Below are positions 22,229-30,225 of a DNA stretch of 30,807 nucleotides, one piece after another. This stretch comes from YA12-FULL-51-18 sp041665305 (GTDB lineage: Bacteria; Elusimicrobiota; Elusimicrobia; Elusimicrobiales; UBA9959): contig JBAYJD010000038.1 in the NCBI GenBank assembly GCA_041665305.1, positions 1 to 30,807 on the forward strand. Reading direction: 5' to 3'. The notes beneath the pieces are model-generated. The model saw nothing but the letters and a program-made list of their open reading frames with translations, searched no databases and had not been told where the DNA came from. The number at the start of each line of letters is the position of its first letter. The first letter of the stretch is position 1. The position numbers and the translations under genes were made by a program.

Positions 22229-23219
22229 CACGCTCCTGACGGTAACCGGCCTGGTCGTCCTGGCGCTGGTCTTCGACTATCTTAACGGCTTTCACGACGC
22301 AGCGAACTCCATCGCCACTATTATTTCTACGCGGGTGCTTTCACCGCGCCAGGCCATCATCTGGGCCACTTTTTTTAATATGGTGGCTTTTTTTATTTTC
22401 AGCCACGCTGTCGCAGCGACCATGGGCAAGGGAATAGTCGAGATCGGCGTGATAGACTCCCATGTCGTATTCGGCGCGTTGGCAGGCGCTTGCGCCTGGA
22501 ACATCTTCACCTGGTATTTCGGCCTGCCTTCCAGCTCCTCGCACGCCCTTATGGGCGGTCTTGCGGGCGCGGCCGTGGTCAAGGCGGGCGTCGGCGTGCT
22601 TGTGATGAGCGGGATAATCAAAGTCGTGCTCTTTATCGTTATCTCCCCTCTGCTGGGCATGCTGCTGGGTCTTCTTTTCGAGGTCATAGTTTACCGCCTG
22701 TTCAGCGGGGCAACGCCTAACAGAGTCGACCGTTTCTTCAGGAAGGCCCAGCTCCTGTCCTCCGCCACTTACTGCATGGGGCACGGCGGGAATGACGCGC
22801 AGAAAACCATGGGCATAATAACCGGCCTTCTTCTCAGCGCCGGATACCTGGATAAATTCGAAGTCCCGAAATGGGTGGCGATAATCTGCTACGCGGCGAT
22901 GGGCCTGGGCACTATGTCCGGCGGCTGGCGCATAGTAAAGACCATGGGCCAGAAGATCTCAAAACTCAAGCCGGTGGACGGCTTCTGCGCGGAATCGGGG
23001 GCGGCGACAGCGCTGTTCCTGGCCTCTTCGATGGGCGTGCCGGTAAGCACCACGCACACGATAACCGGCGCGATCATGGGCGTGGGCACCATGAAACGGT
23101 TCAGCGCGGTAAAATGGGGAGTGGCGGGACAGATCGTCTGGGCCTGGGTCCTCACCATTCCCGGCTCCGCACTTATCTCAGCCCTGGTCTACTGGCTCTC
23201 CGTGCGCCTGTTCGCATAA
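22221..23219 (+). CDS. pit: PiT-family inorganic phosphate transporter (332 aa)
   Basis: A low-affinity phosphate permease driven by H+ or Na+, probably carrying metal-phosphate. The two signature repeats of the PiT family are seen: YLNGFHDAANSIATIISTRV near the N-terminus (the GxxDAANS motif) and CMGHGGNDAQKTMGIITG in the second half. GLPSSSSHALMGG and GVPVSTTHTITGAIMG are the paired conserved loops. About ten hydrophobic helices are visible. At 332 aa it is the short, archaeal/bacterial form without the long central loop. It overlaps the DUF47 gene by 8 bases. The stop TAA begins a degenerate gene-end hairpin. Confidence 0.95.
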   Translation: MDSTLLTVTGLVVLALVFDYLNGFHDAANSIATIISTRVLSPRQAIIWATFFNMVAFFIFSHAVAATMGKGIVEIGVIDSHVVFGALAGACAWNIFTWYFGLPSSSSHALMGGLAGAAVVKAGVGVLVMSGIIKVVLFIVISPLLGMLLGLLFEVIVYRLFSGATPNRVDRFFRKAQLLSSATYCMGHGGNDAQKTMGIITGLLLSAGYLDKFEVPKWVAIICYAAMGLGTMSGGWRIVKTMGQKISKLKPVDGFCAESGAATALFLASSMGVPVSTTHTITGAIMGVGTMKRFSAVKWGVAGQIVWAWVLTIPGSALISALVYWLSVRLFA

Positions 23220-23286
23220 AGCATCGTAAGACGACATTTATCGTCCTCTTACCGCGAGGCAACCCCGCCCTAAAAGGCGCGGGGTT
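23217..23286. terminator. Gene-end hairpins between convergent pit and the flavoprotein gene
   Basis: From the pit stop, TAAAGCATCGTAAGACGACA is a degenerate member of the stop-anchored family. A strong stem AACCCCGC (23261-23268) with GCGGGGTT (23279-23286) follows. On the minus strand the same stem begins 4-5 nt after the flavoprotein stop at 23291. Confidence 0.7.
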
Positions 23287-23290
23287 TGTC

Positions 23291-24559
23291 TTATCCGGAG
23301 GCGGCCCTTCCGGCCAGGAGGCCGGAGGTCCAGGCGAAGTGGAGATTGTAGCCGCCGGAATCGGCGTCGATATCCAGCAATTCTCCGGCGAGGAACAGGC
23401 CTTTTACTTTCTTCGATTCGAACGACTCCGGAGAGACTTCCGTTGTTTCAACCCCTCCGGCGGCGGCCATGGCGTCCTCAAAAGCCAGCGGACCCGAGAG
23501 CTCAAGCTCGAACCCGTTCAGAAGCCGCATAAAATCCTCAAAAGTTTTTTCCGGGACTGCGCCGACCAGTTTGTCGGCCCCGACTTTCGCGAGATCGGAT
23601 AAGAGCTGGAGCAGGCGCGCGTCGGCAAGACCGCACAGGAACATCCGCCAGAAGCGGTCAGCCATTTCCGCCCTTCTCGCCAGCAGTAATGCGCGCAGAG
23701 CGGAGGCGGTATATTCGGGAAAAAAGTCCAGACGGCATTTCACCGGGCCGGATTTAAGCGCGAACACTGCCGCCCGGCTCAGCTCCAGCACCGCGGGGCC
23801 CGAAAGTCCGTATTTCGTGAACAACACCTCCCCCCGCCCGCGCGCAAGCATCCTTCCGCCGGAATTGAGTTCAAGCGCGGCCTGAACCCTGATCCCTTCG
23901 ACCTGCGTTATAAAACTTTCCCTGACTTTAAGAGGGACAAGGACCGGTTCAGGCGTTTTTATGCTGTGCCCCAGGGACCGCGCCAGGTCATAGCCGGAGA
24001 CAGAGCCGCCTATCTGCGGATAAGCGGGGCCGCCGGCGGCCAGGATGACCTTGTCGCATATCAAGGTGGTTTCGGGACCGGCGGCCGCTCCTTTTTCCCA
24101 TTTGGGGGATACGCTCCGGACCGATACTTCAAAGCCGTCCGCGCTCTTTTTTACGGCCAGCGCTTCCGTCAGCAACCTGATCTCCGCGTTTTTCCAATTG
24201 GCGCAATTCACAAGCACTGCGACGACATCCGCCGCCTTCATGGACCGCGGGAAAATGCGGCCGTCCGGGTCCTGGACGGTCAGAAGGCCGAGATCCTTAA
24301 AAAAAGAGTTCACATACCCGGGAGGAAGGGCCTTTAACACCCTGTTCACGAAAGGGGCTTCCCCTCCGTGGTAACGCGCCGCTGTCACCAGTGCGTTGGT
24401 AAGATTGCACTTCCCGGCCCCCGTGGAAAGCACCTTACGGCCGGGAACATGATTCTTCTCCAACACTGTAACCCGGGCTCCGGACGCCGCGGCGGCGCAG
24501 GCGGCGGCCAGGCCTGAAGCCCCGGCGCCGATGATAATAATGTGCTTCTTTTCTATCAT
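23291..24559 (-). CDS. BaiN/RdsA-type FAD-dependent oxidoreductase (422 aa)
   Basis: A flavoprotein of the HI0933 / BaiN family (NAD(P)/FAD-dependent oxidoreductase, often annotated aminoacetone oxidase-like). The FAD Rossmann motif is IIIIGAGASGLAAACAAAAS. It is followed by VLEKNHVPGRKVLSTGAGKC and NLTN, the family signature G-R-K-x-x-S/T-G-x-G-(K/R)-C-N. VILAAGGPAYPQIGGSVSGY is the second FAD contact. GLFLAGELLDIDADSGGYNL ends with the conserved C-terminal FAD motif (GGYN). The start is ATG 24559 (MIEKKHI); the frame runs 42 bases further but those codons look random. The physiological substrate of most members is unknown. Confidence 0.9.
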   Translation of the reverse strand: MIEKKHIIIIGAGASGLAAACAAAASGARVTVLEKNHVPGRKVLSTGAGKCNLTNALVTAARYHGGEAPFVNRVLKALPPGYVNSFFKDLGLLTVQDPDGRIFPRSMKAADVVAVLVNCANWKNAEIRLLTEALAVKKSADGFEVSVRSVSPKWEKGAAAGPETTLICDKVILAAGGPAYPQIGGSVSGYDLARSLGHSIKTPEPVLVPLKVRESFITQVEGIRVQAALELNSGGRMLARGRGEVLFTKYGLSGPAVLELSRAAVFALKSGPVKCRLDFFPEYTASALRALLLARRAEMADRFWRMFLCGLADARLLQLLSDLAKVGADKLVGAVPEKTFEDFMRLLNGFELELSGPLAFEDAMAAAGGVETTEVSPESFESKKVKGLFLAGELLDIDADSGGYNLHFAWTSGLLAGRAASG

Positions 24560-24567
24560 ACAAGAAT

Positions 24568-24657
24568 AAAGGATGAAGGCTGAAGGATCAAGCCAAGACA
24601 TTGGAAAATCAAAGGATTTTTCCGCTGTTTAGCCCTATCCCGGCTCCTTCATCCTTT
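24568..24657. repeat. Long-loop inverted repeat upstream of the flavoprotein gene
   Basis: AAAGGATGAAGG (24568-24579) and CCTTCATCCTTT (24646-24657) are perfect inverse copies. GGATGAAGGCTGAAGGAT within it is itself a short tandem-like word. A further small stem GGAAAATC/GATTTTTCC lies inside at about 24603-24623. No gene is seen. Confidence 0.5.
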
Positions 24658-24680
24658 TAAAAAAACTTCTTCCTCGACTT

Positions 24681-24742
24681 CGGCACGGGTTGGAAGAGCC
24701 CGTGCCGGGTACGATAAAATGTCGTTTCACGACATTTTATTA
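24681..24742 (-). terminator. Stop-anchored double hairpin of fba
   Basis: On the minus strand the fba stop TAA opens ATAAAATGTCGT (24714-24725) paired with ACGACATTTTAT (24729-24740). Hairpin 2 is CGGCACGGG (24681-24689) with CCCGTGCCG (24699-24707). Confidence 0.9.
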
Positions 24743-25735
24743 CGCCCTGTCGGCCGAACCTACCACGGTTTTGTTCTTGTCCATGTACATCTTTATAAGT
24801 TCTTCCCTGGCCGGGCCCAGATATTTGCGCGGGTCGAATTCTCCCGGTTTCTCCGCGAACACTTTACGAATAATAGCCGTCATGACAAGCCTGCCGTCCG
24901 AATCTATGTTGATCTTGCAAACCGCGGACTTGGCGGCCTTGCGCAGCTGTTCGGCCGGCACGCCCACCGCGCCGTCCATCTTGCCGCCGTATTTGTTGAT
25001 CATATCGATGTAAACATCCAGCACGGAAGAGGCGCCGTGCAGGACTATCGGAAAACCGGGGATGCGTTTTTCCACTTCCGCAAGGATGTCGAAACGGAGC
25101 GGCGGAGCGGCTTCGCCCGGCTTTACCTTGAATTTGAACGCGCCATGGCTGGTGCCGATGGAAATGGCGAGCGAGTCCACTCCCGTGCGCTTCACAAAAT
25201 CTTCGACCTGCGCGGGTTCCGTGTAATGGGTATGCTCGGAAGAGACCTCGTCCTCTATGCCGGCAAGGACCCCGAGTTCGCCCTCGACCGTAACTTCGAA
25301 CTGATGCGCGTATTCCACCACCCTTTTGGTGAGCTTCACATTCTCCTCATAAGGCAGGCTGGAACCGTCGATCATTACGGACGAAAAGCCGTTCTCTATG
25401 CAGGACTTGCAGAGTTCGAAAGAATCGCCGTGGTCCAGATGCAGCGCCACCGGCACGGGGCCTCCGGGCATTTCTTTGATCATTTCCATGGCGCCGCGGG
25501 CCATCCAGCGCAGCAGCGTGGGATTGGCGTATTCGCGCGCCCCCTTGGAGATCTGCAATATAACCGGGGAGCGGCTCTTCACGCAGGCGGTCAGGATAGC
25601 CTGGAGCTGCTCCATATTGTTAAAGTTATAAGCGGGTACCGCGTAACCTTCCTTGTTGGCTTTGGCGAACATTTCCTTGGTGTTCACGAAACCTAATTCT
25701 TTGTAAGACACGGGCTTTGTTGCGGTCGTAGTCAT
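24740..25735 (-). CDS. fba: Class II fructose-bisphosphate aldolase (331 aa)
   Basis: A zinc-dependent aldolase that interconverts fructose 1,6-bisphosphate with dihydroxyacetone phosphate and glyceraldehyde 3-phosphate. Seen are YAVPAYNFNNMEQLQAILTA (substrate-phosphate region), VPVALHLDHGDSFELCKSCI (catalytic Asp and zinc-binding His in LDHGD), FSSVMIDGSSLPYEENV, VEGELGVLAGIED, SIGTSHGAFK (zinc His) and IVLHGASSVLD (zinc His). The start is ATG 25735 because GAGGTG lies upstream; the longer frame to 25795 enters the promoter. A minus-strand TATAAT lies at 25775-25780. It diverges from transketolase and ends in a stop-anchored double hairpin. Confidence 0.95.
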   Translation of the reverse strand: MTTTATKPVSYKELGFVNTKEMFAKANKEGYAVPAYNFNNMEQLQAILTACVKSRSPVILQISKGAREYANPTLLRWMARGAMEMIKEMPGGPVPVALHLDHGDSFELCKSCIENGFSSVMIDGSSLPYEENVKLTKRVVEYAHQFEVTVEGELGVLAGIEDEVSSEHTHYTEPAQVEDFVKRTGVDSLAISIGTSHGAFKFKVKPGEAAPPLRFDILAEVEKRIPGFPIVLHGASSVLDVYIDMINKYGGKMDGAVGVPAEQLRKAAKSAVCKINIDSDGRLVMTAIIRKVFAEKPGEFDPRKYLGPAREELIKMYMDKNKTVVGSADRA

Positions 25736-25774
25736 ATTTTTCACCTCTATATTTTGGCAGTACCGTTCAAGCCC

Positions 25775-25780
25775 ATTATA
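25775..25780 (-). promoter_or_regulatory. -10 box of fba
   Basis: On the minus strand this is a consensus TATAAT about 40 nt before the fba start. TTGGAT at 25800-25805 lies 19 nt further up, a weak -35. The transketolase side has an A/T-rich CATATTATAG around 25843-25852. Confidence 0.45.
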
Positions 25781-25880
25781 ATATTTAAATCTCACTTAAA
25801 TCCAATGCCTACCGGCTTTTCCCGGCTTAAATTTGCTAAAATCATATTATAGCCGGATCTTTCGGCCGGAGGGCTCGTAG

Positions 25881-28271
25881 ATGTCAGAAACAAAAATGTT
25901 TTTCAGCGGAGTAAAACCATCCAAATTTTCGTTGACCCAGCGCCGCGCCAACTATTATGATGTCGCGGATATTATCACGACCGCGCAATATAAGGTCCAG
26001 GATGAGGAGATCAAGGCTCTTGAAGACATAGACCTCATATACCGAACGCTCACGGCCGTCCTGTATAATTTCGCCACCACCTCGGGTCACCCCGGCGGAA
26101 GCATTTCTTCGGGCAGGATAGCACAGAGCCTGGTGTTCACCTCCATGGATTACGATTTTTTCAACCCGCAGCTTGAAAGCAACGACATTCTCGTCTATGC
26201 CGCAGGCCACAAAGCCATGGGCCTTTATGCCCTCTGGGCGTTGCGCAACGAACTTGTCCGCGCCTCAGGCGCCAGGGACCTGCCGGCTGAAAAATTCCAA
26301 CTGCGGCTTGAGGACCTTCTGGGTTTCCGGCGCAGCCCCGTCACAGATACCCCTCTTTTCAGGAAGTTCCGTTCCAAAGCGCTGGACGGACATCCGACCC
26401 CTCACACCCCTTTCGTCAAGATCGCCACAGGAGCCTCCGGCATAGGCGTGGGAGCGGGCGTGGGCCTGGCTTTAGGCGCGATGGACGCCTACGCGGACAA
26501 GGCGCCGAAGATCCACATGATCGAAGGCGAGGGCGGAATGACCTCCGGCCGCGTGGCGGAAGCCATGGCGGCGGCCGCTACCGCGCAGCTTTCCAACGCG
26601 GTGATGCACATAGACTGGAACCAATCCTCCATAGATTCCAACAATGTCTGTCTTGAGAACTCCAAACCCGGAGAATATGTGCAGTGGACGCCGGACGAAC
26701 TCGCCTATCTTAACGATTGGAATGTGGTCTATGTCTCCAACGGCCACGATTTCTTTCAGATCCTTACCGCCCAGAAGTTCGCCGTCAACCAGAGCGAAAA
26801 CAAGCAGCCGACGGCGGTGGTCTACCGCACGGTCAAGGGTTGGAAATACGGCATAGAGGGCCGTGCGGCCCACGGCGCGGGCCATAAATTCTCCTCGGAC
26901 GGCTACTACGGCACGCTGAGCGAATTTGAGAACAAATTCGGCGTCAAAATGCCGCGTTATTGCGCGAACATGCCCACGCCCGCCGCGGTGGAGGAATGTT
27001 TTTACGACACGCTGATGGTTATAAGAAAAGCGATAGAGGCAAATCCGGCCCTGGCGCAATATGCGCTAAACAAGCTCACAGCTTCAAAAGAACGCCTTGA
27101 AGCCCAGGCCAGGGCGCCAAGAGCGGGCGCCCCGGACCCTGAAAAGGCCTACTCGGTAAAGATCGCGGAGCCTCCGGACGCGCTCAAGTTCAGGCCCGGG
27201 ACCGCGATAACGCTGCGGGAAACCCTCGCCAAGGCCCTTAACCATCTCAATATCCTGACCGGAGGAGCGCTTCTGATCTCCGCCGCCGATCTTTACAGTT
27301 CGACCAGCGTCAACCTGGCCGGCAAGGGGTTCGGGGAAGGGTTCTTTAATTCCGCCGCCAATCCCGGTTCCCGCACCATCTCGGCCGGCGGCATCTGCGA
27401 AGACGCGATGGGAGCCATCGCCTCGGGCGTCTCAAGCTTCGGACGGCACATAGGAGTAAGTTCTTCCTACGCGGCTTTTATCGCCCCTCTCGAACATCTC
27501 TCCGCCCGCCTGCACGCCATCGGCCAGCAGAACCGGAAAGCGCTGGACGGCAAACCCTATAATTCTTTCATCATGATCAACGCCCATGCCGGCGTCAAGA
27601 CCGGAGAGGACGGCCCGACGCATGCGGATCCGCAGCCTTTGCAGCTCCTGGAAGGCAATTTTCCCAAAGGCGCGCTCATAACGCTGACCCCCTGGGAACC
27701 CGGAGAGGTCTGGCCGCTCCTGGCTTCGGCTCTGAACCGCCGGCCGGCCGTTATAGCGCCCTTCGTCACCCGCCCGGTCGAAAAGGCCGCCGACCGCGCC
27801 GCCCTCGGCCTCCCCCCGGCCGCCGAGGCGGCCAAAGGCGTTTATTATTTTTTAAGGTCCAACCCCAGAAAACAACATCACGGCACCGTGGTTCTCCAGG
27901 GCAACGGCGTGGCCGAAATCTTCGTATATGAAGTGCTCCCCAAACTGAAAGAGGCCGGCCTCAACATGAATGTGCTTTATGTGTCGTCCAAAGATCTCTT
28001 CGATCTTCTGGGCGACGAGGAGCAAGAAAAGATCTTCCCCGAGAAACTGGCCATGGAAGCCATGGGGATGACGGACTTCACCCTGCCGACCATGTACTAC
28101 TGGGTCAGGTCCGGCGGCGGCATGGCCCGCACGCTCCACTCGTTCAGGAAAGGCGGTTATCCCGGCGGCGGCAGGGCCGCGGATGTGTTCAAGGAAGCCG
28201 GACTGGACGCCGCAGCCCAGTTTGCGGCTGTCAAAGACTATGCCGCCTTCATGGCGGGGTCAAAAAAATAA
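25881..28271 (+). CDS. tkt: Transketolase-family enzyme, long form (796 aa)
   Basis: A thiamine-diphosphate enzyme that moves two-carbon ketol units between sugar phosphates. Transketolase features are TTSGHPGGSISSGRI (about 68), AAGHKAMGLYALW, MIEGEGGMTSGRVAEAMAAA (214 on; GEG takes the place of the usual GDG), IDWNQSSID (the N of the ThDP/metal motif) and, in the pyrimidine domain, NAHAGVKTGEDGPTHADPQP (about 565-585), corresponding to GEDGPTH of classic enzymes. At 796 aa it exceeds the usual 650-680 residues, mainly through inserts in the first domain and C-terminal part. Its length resembles phosphoketolase but the motifs do not. GGAGGG lies 8 nt upstream of ATG 25881. It diverges from fba. 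Confidence 0.88.
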   Translation: MSETKMFFSGVKPSKFSLTQRRANYYDVADIITTAQYKVQDEEIKALEDIDLIYRTLTAVLYNFATTSGHPGGSISSGRIAQSLVFTSMDYDFFNPQLESNDILVYAAGHKAMGLYALWALRNELVRASGARDLPAEKFQLRLEDLLGFRRSPVTDTPLFRKFRSKALDGHPTPHTPFVKIATGASGIGVGAGVGLALGAMDAYADKAPKIHMIEGEGGMTSGRVAEAMAAAATAQLSNAVMHIDWNQSSIDSNNVCLENSKPGEYVQWTPDELAYLNDWNVVYVSNGHDFFQILTAQKFAVNQSENKQPTAVVYRTVKGWKYGIEGRAAHGAGHKFSSDGYYGTLSEFENKFGVKMPRYCANMPTPAAVEECFYDTLMVIRKAIEANPALAQYALNKLTASKERLEAQARAPRAGAPDPEKAYSVKIAEPPDALKFRPGTAITLRETLAKALNHLNILTGGALLISAADLYSSTSVNLAGKGFGEGFFNSAANPGSRTISAGGICEDAMGAIASGVSSFGRHIGVSSSYAAFIAPLEHLSARLHAIGQQNRKALDGKPYNSFIMINAHAGVKTGEDGPTHADPQPLQLLEGNFPKGALITLTPWEPGEVWPLLASALNRRPAVIAPFVTRPVEKAADRAALGLPPAAEAAKGVYYFLRSNPRKQHHGTVVLQGNGVAEIFVYEVLPKLKEAGLNMNVLYVSSKDLFDLLGDEEQEKIFPEKLAMEAMGMTDFTLPTMYYWVRSGGGMARTLHSFRKGGYPGGGRAADVFKEAGLDAAAQFAAVKDYAAFMAGSKK

Positions 28272-28284
28272 CGGAGGTACTCTC

Positions 28285-28740
28285 ATGATGGTTCAAGTTC
28301 AGGAAAAGCCCTATCTCACCGGCCGCGCTTTTATGTTCAGTCTCAGCAAGGGCGAGGACCTTTTACAGGCGGTCCAGTATTTCTGCCACCACCATCAGGT
28401 CCGCTGCGGCCTTATAACCGCCATAGGCGCGGTGGAACGCGCCACTTTCGGCGTGTACGACCAGAAAGCGAAGAAATACATTAAGATCAATCTCGAAAAA
28501 GAGATGGAGATCCTTTCCCTCTCAGGCAATGTCAGTATTTTTGACGATAAGCCCATGGTCCACGCGCATATCATGTTCTCCGATATGGAAGGCAAAGCCT
28601 GCGGAGGACATCTGATGGCGGGAACCAAGGTCTACAGCCTGGAAGTTTTTATCCAGGAACTCACCGGCGACCTGAAGGTCCGCAAACTTGAGAAGGTCAC
28701 CCAGCTCCCGCTTTGGACCAACCCTCTTTGCTTCAAGTAG
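28285..28740 (+). CDS. PPC-domain (DUF296) protein (151 aa)
   Basis: A small protein of the plants-and-prokaryotes-conserved (PPC, DUF296) domain, usually a trimer and sometimes metal- or DNA-linked in bacteria. The fold's signature is seen: RAFMFSLSKGEDLLQAVQYF, ITAIGAVERATFGVYD, SLSGNVSIFDDKPMVHAHIM, then FSDMEGKACGGHLMAG with the HxH and GGHL residues, and YSLEVFIQEL. No AT-hook is present. GGAGG lies 8 nt before ATG 28285, and an alternative ATG follows at 28288. It begins 13 nt after the transketolase stop, so the two are probably co-transcribed; the biochemical link is unknown. Confidence 0.88.
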   Translation: MMVQVQEKPYLTGRAFMFSLSKGEDLLQAVQYFCHHHQVRCGLITAIGAVERATFGVYDQKAKKYIKINLEKEMEILSLSGNVSIFDDKPMVHAHIMFSDMEGKACGGHLMAGTKVYSLEVFIQELTGDLKVRKLEKVTQLPLWTNPLCFK

Positions 28741-28887
28741 AACAGGACCGGCGGACCGGAGCGTACAGGCCGTTGAAGAGGCAAAATTGACATCGAGAAC
28801 CATCCCTGACAGACAATTTGCGGGAGCCTTCGGCTCTTACTCCGCACCTGCCCCTTTATTCCATGTTCCGAGGACGGAGGCGGCGCT

Positions 28888-29799
28888 TTGAAACCGGCCC
28901 CTGCTCCGTTCCGGGCCGGCTTTGTGGCGATCACCGGCCTGCCCAATGTCGGTAAATCCACGCTCCTCAACGCCCTGCTTGAAACCAGGCTGTCGATAAT
29001 CTCGCCCAAACCCCAGACCACGCGCAACAATATCATGGGTATCCTGAATACGCCTGGGCATCAGACGGTGTTCGTGGATACCCCCGGAATGCTGGCCCCC
29101 CGTAATCTTTTTGAAAAAAGCATGTCCGGCGCCATCAAACGGGCGGCGTACGAGGAAAGCGATGTGGCCCTGCTGGCGGCGGAACCGCGCCTCCCCCCGG
29201 CGGACAAGCTGGATTTTTTCGAGAAATTCAGATCCCTCGCGGCGCCGCTGTACCTGGTGATCAACAAAATAGACCTTTGCGCCGGGAGCCGCGCCGAAGT
29301 CGTTAAAACCGCGGAATTCTTTTCCGCGCTGCTCCCAGTCAAAAAAACTTTTTTCCTGTCGGCGCTTAACGGCGCCGGCGTAAAAGAACTTAGGCTGGAG
29401 CTCCTGGCGGCGATGCCGGAGCATCCGGCCTATTATCCGCAGGATCAGTTGACGGACCGCTGGGAACGCTTTTATGCGGCGGAAGTCGTCCGTGAGCAGA
29501 TCTTCAATCTTTTTTCGGAAGAGATCCCCTATGCCTGCGCGGTGGAGATCATGGTGTTCCGGGAAACGCCGGGTGTGGACGATTATATACTGGCCGCGGT
29601 GCATGTTGCGCGGCCCACCCAGAAACCGATCATAATAGGCAAAGGCGGCAGGCAGATACGGGTGCTGCGGGAGAAAGCCCAGGCCGCCCTGGAGAAATTC
29701 CTGGGCCGGCCCGTGAAACTGGAACTACAGGTGAAAGTAACCCCGGATTGGCAGAACAACCCGCAATTCCTCAAAAATATCGGGTTCTACGAGAAATAA
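28888..29799 (+). CDS. era: GTPase Era (303 aa)
   Basis: An essential GTPase that binds the 3' end of 16S rRNA and helps 30S assembly. Seen are G1 GLPNVGKSTLLNALL, the switch-region T in KPQTTRNNIMG, G3 VDTPGML, G4 NKID, and G5 SALNGAG. A C-terminal KH domain shows GKGGRQIRVLREKAQAALEK. The 303 aa length is normal. The start is TTG 28888 with GGAGG (28876-28880) 7 nt upstream. A TTGACA lies at 28787-28792, but the -10 (GACAAT at 28812-28817) is weak. The stop TAA begins the A/T-rich hairpin at 29797-29823. It sits downstream of the PPC gene with a 147-bp gap. Confidence 0.96.
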   Translation: MKPAPAPFRAGFVAITGLPNVGKSTLLNALLETRLSIISPKPQTTRNNIMGILNTPGHQTVFVDTPGMLAPRNLFEKSMSGAIKRAAYEESDVALLAAEPRLPPADKLDFFEKFRSLAAPLYLVINKIDLCAGSRAEVVKTAEFFSALLPVKKTFFLSALNGAGVKELRLELLAAMPEHPAYYPQDQLTDRWERFYAAEVVREQIFNLFSEEIPYACAVEIMVFRETPGVDDYILAAVHVARPTQKPIIIGKGGRQIRVLREKAQAALEKFLGRPVKLELQVKVTPDWQNNPQFLKNIGFYEK

Positions 29800-29823
29800 A
29801 AATTTTTGCGGTAAAAATTTTTT
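29797..29823 (+). terminator. A/T-rich hairpin anchored at the era stop codon
   Basis: TAAAAATTTTT (29797-29807, including the era stop TAA) pairs with AAAAATTTTT (29813-29822) around GCGGT. It is the same design as 30223-30249 and 14698-14720. The next gene starts directly after it. Confidence 0.7.
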
Positions 29824-30225
29824 ATGGCAAGATTTCTTTACGCTCTGACGGTCTATGCCGCGATCTCAGTTCTTTTTATCCCCGCGCAGTTCCTGCTTGC
29901 CGTGGTCCTGTTTTACCGGCTTTCCCATGCCGCGGGCTTCGCCTGTCTTACGGCAAGCGGCGCCGTCCTTCAATATTATCTGGCGAGCCTGCTGGTCCGC
30001 GACCTCCGGGGCCTTGCGGCGCCGTGCGCGATAATTTGTTTTTCAGCCGTTCTTTCTTCCGTTTTTTTTCTGCGCATCTCCAGCCATACCGGTTTCAGTT
30101 CCTACGCATTCGCCGCCCTGCCGCTGATCAGCTCGTGTCTGCTTGGCGCCGGCGCAGGACTGTTCCAGACCGAAGAAGAAAACCCCTTCAAAGGTTCCAG
30201 GGTCAACATGTTCAGGATCGATTAA
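29824..30225 (+). CDS. Small multi-helix membrane protein of unknown function (133 aa)
   Basis: Not recognised. It is strongly hydrophobic with about four predicted helices: LTVYAAISVLFIPAQFLLAV, a second around AAGFACLTASGAVLQYYLAS, a third around IICFSAVLSSVFFLRI and a fourth around FAALPLISSCLLGAGAGLF. A short charged cytoplasmic tail EEENPFKGSRVNMFRID ends it. ATG 29824 has no ribosome binding site because the preceding bases form the era gene-end hairpin, and no later in-frame ATG is suitable. Translation may be coupled to era termination. The stop TAA lies in the 13-bp hairpin at 30223-30249. Confidence 0.65.
   Translation: MARFLYALTVYAAISVLFIPAQFLLAVVLFYRLSHAAGFACLTASGAVLQYYLASLLVRDLRGLAAPCAIICFSAVLSSVFFLRISSHTGFSSYAFAALPLISSCLLGAGAGLFQTEEENPFKGSRVNMFRID

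Noticed and set aside
25881..28271. Phosphoketolase based on length (about 800 aa)
   Set aside because: The characteristic phosphoketolase N-terminal motifs are missing, while GHPGG and GEDGPTH of transketolase are present.
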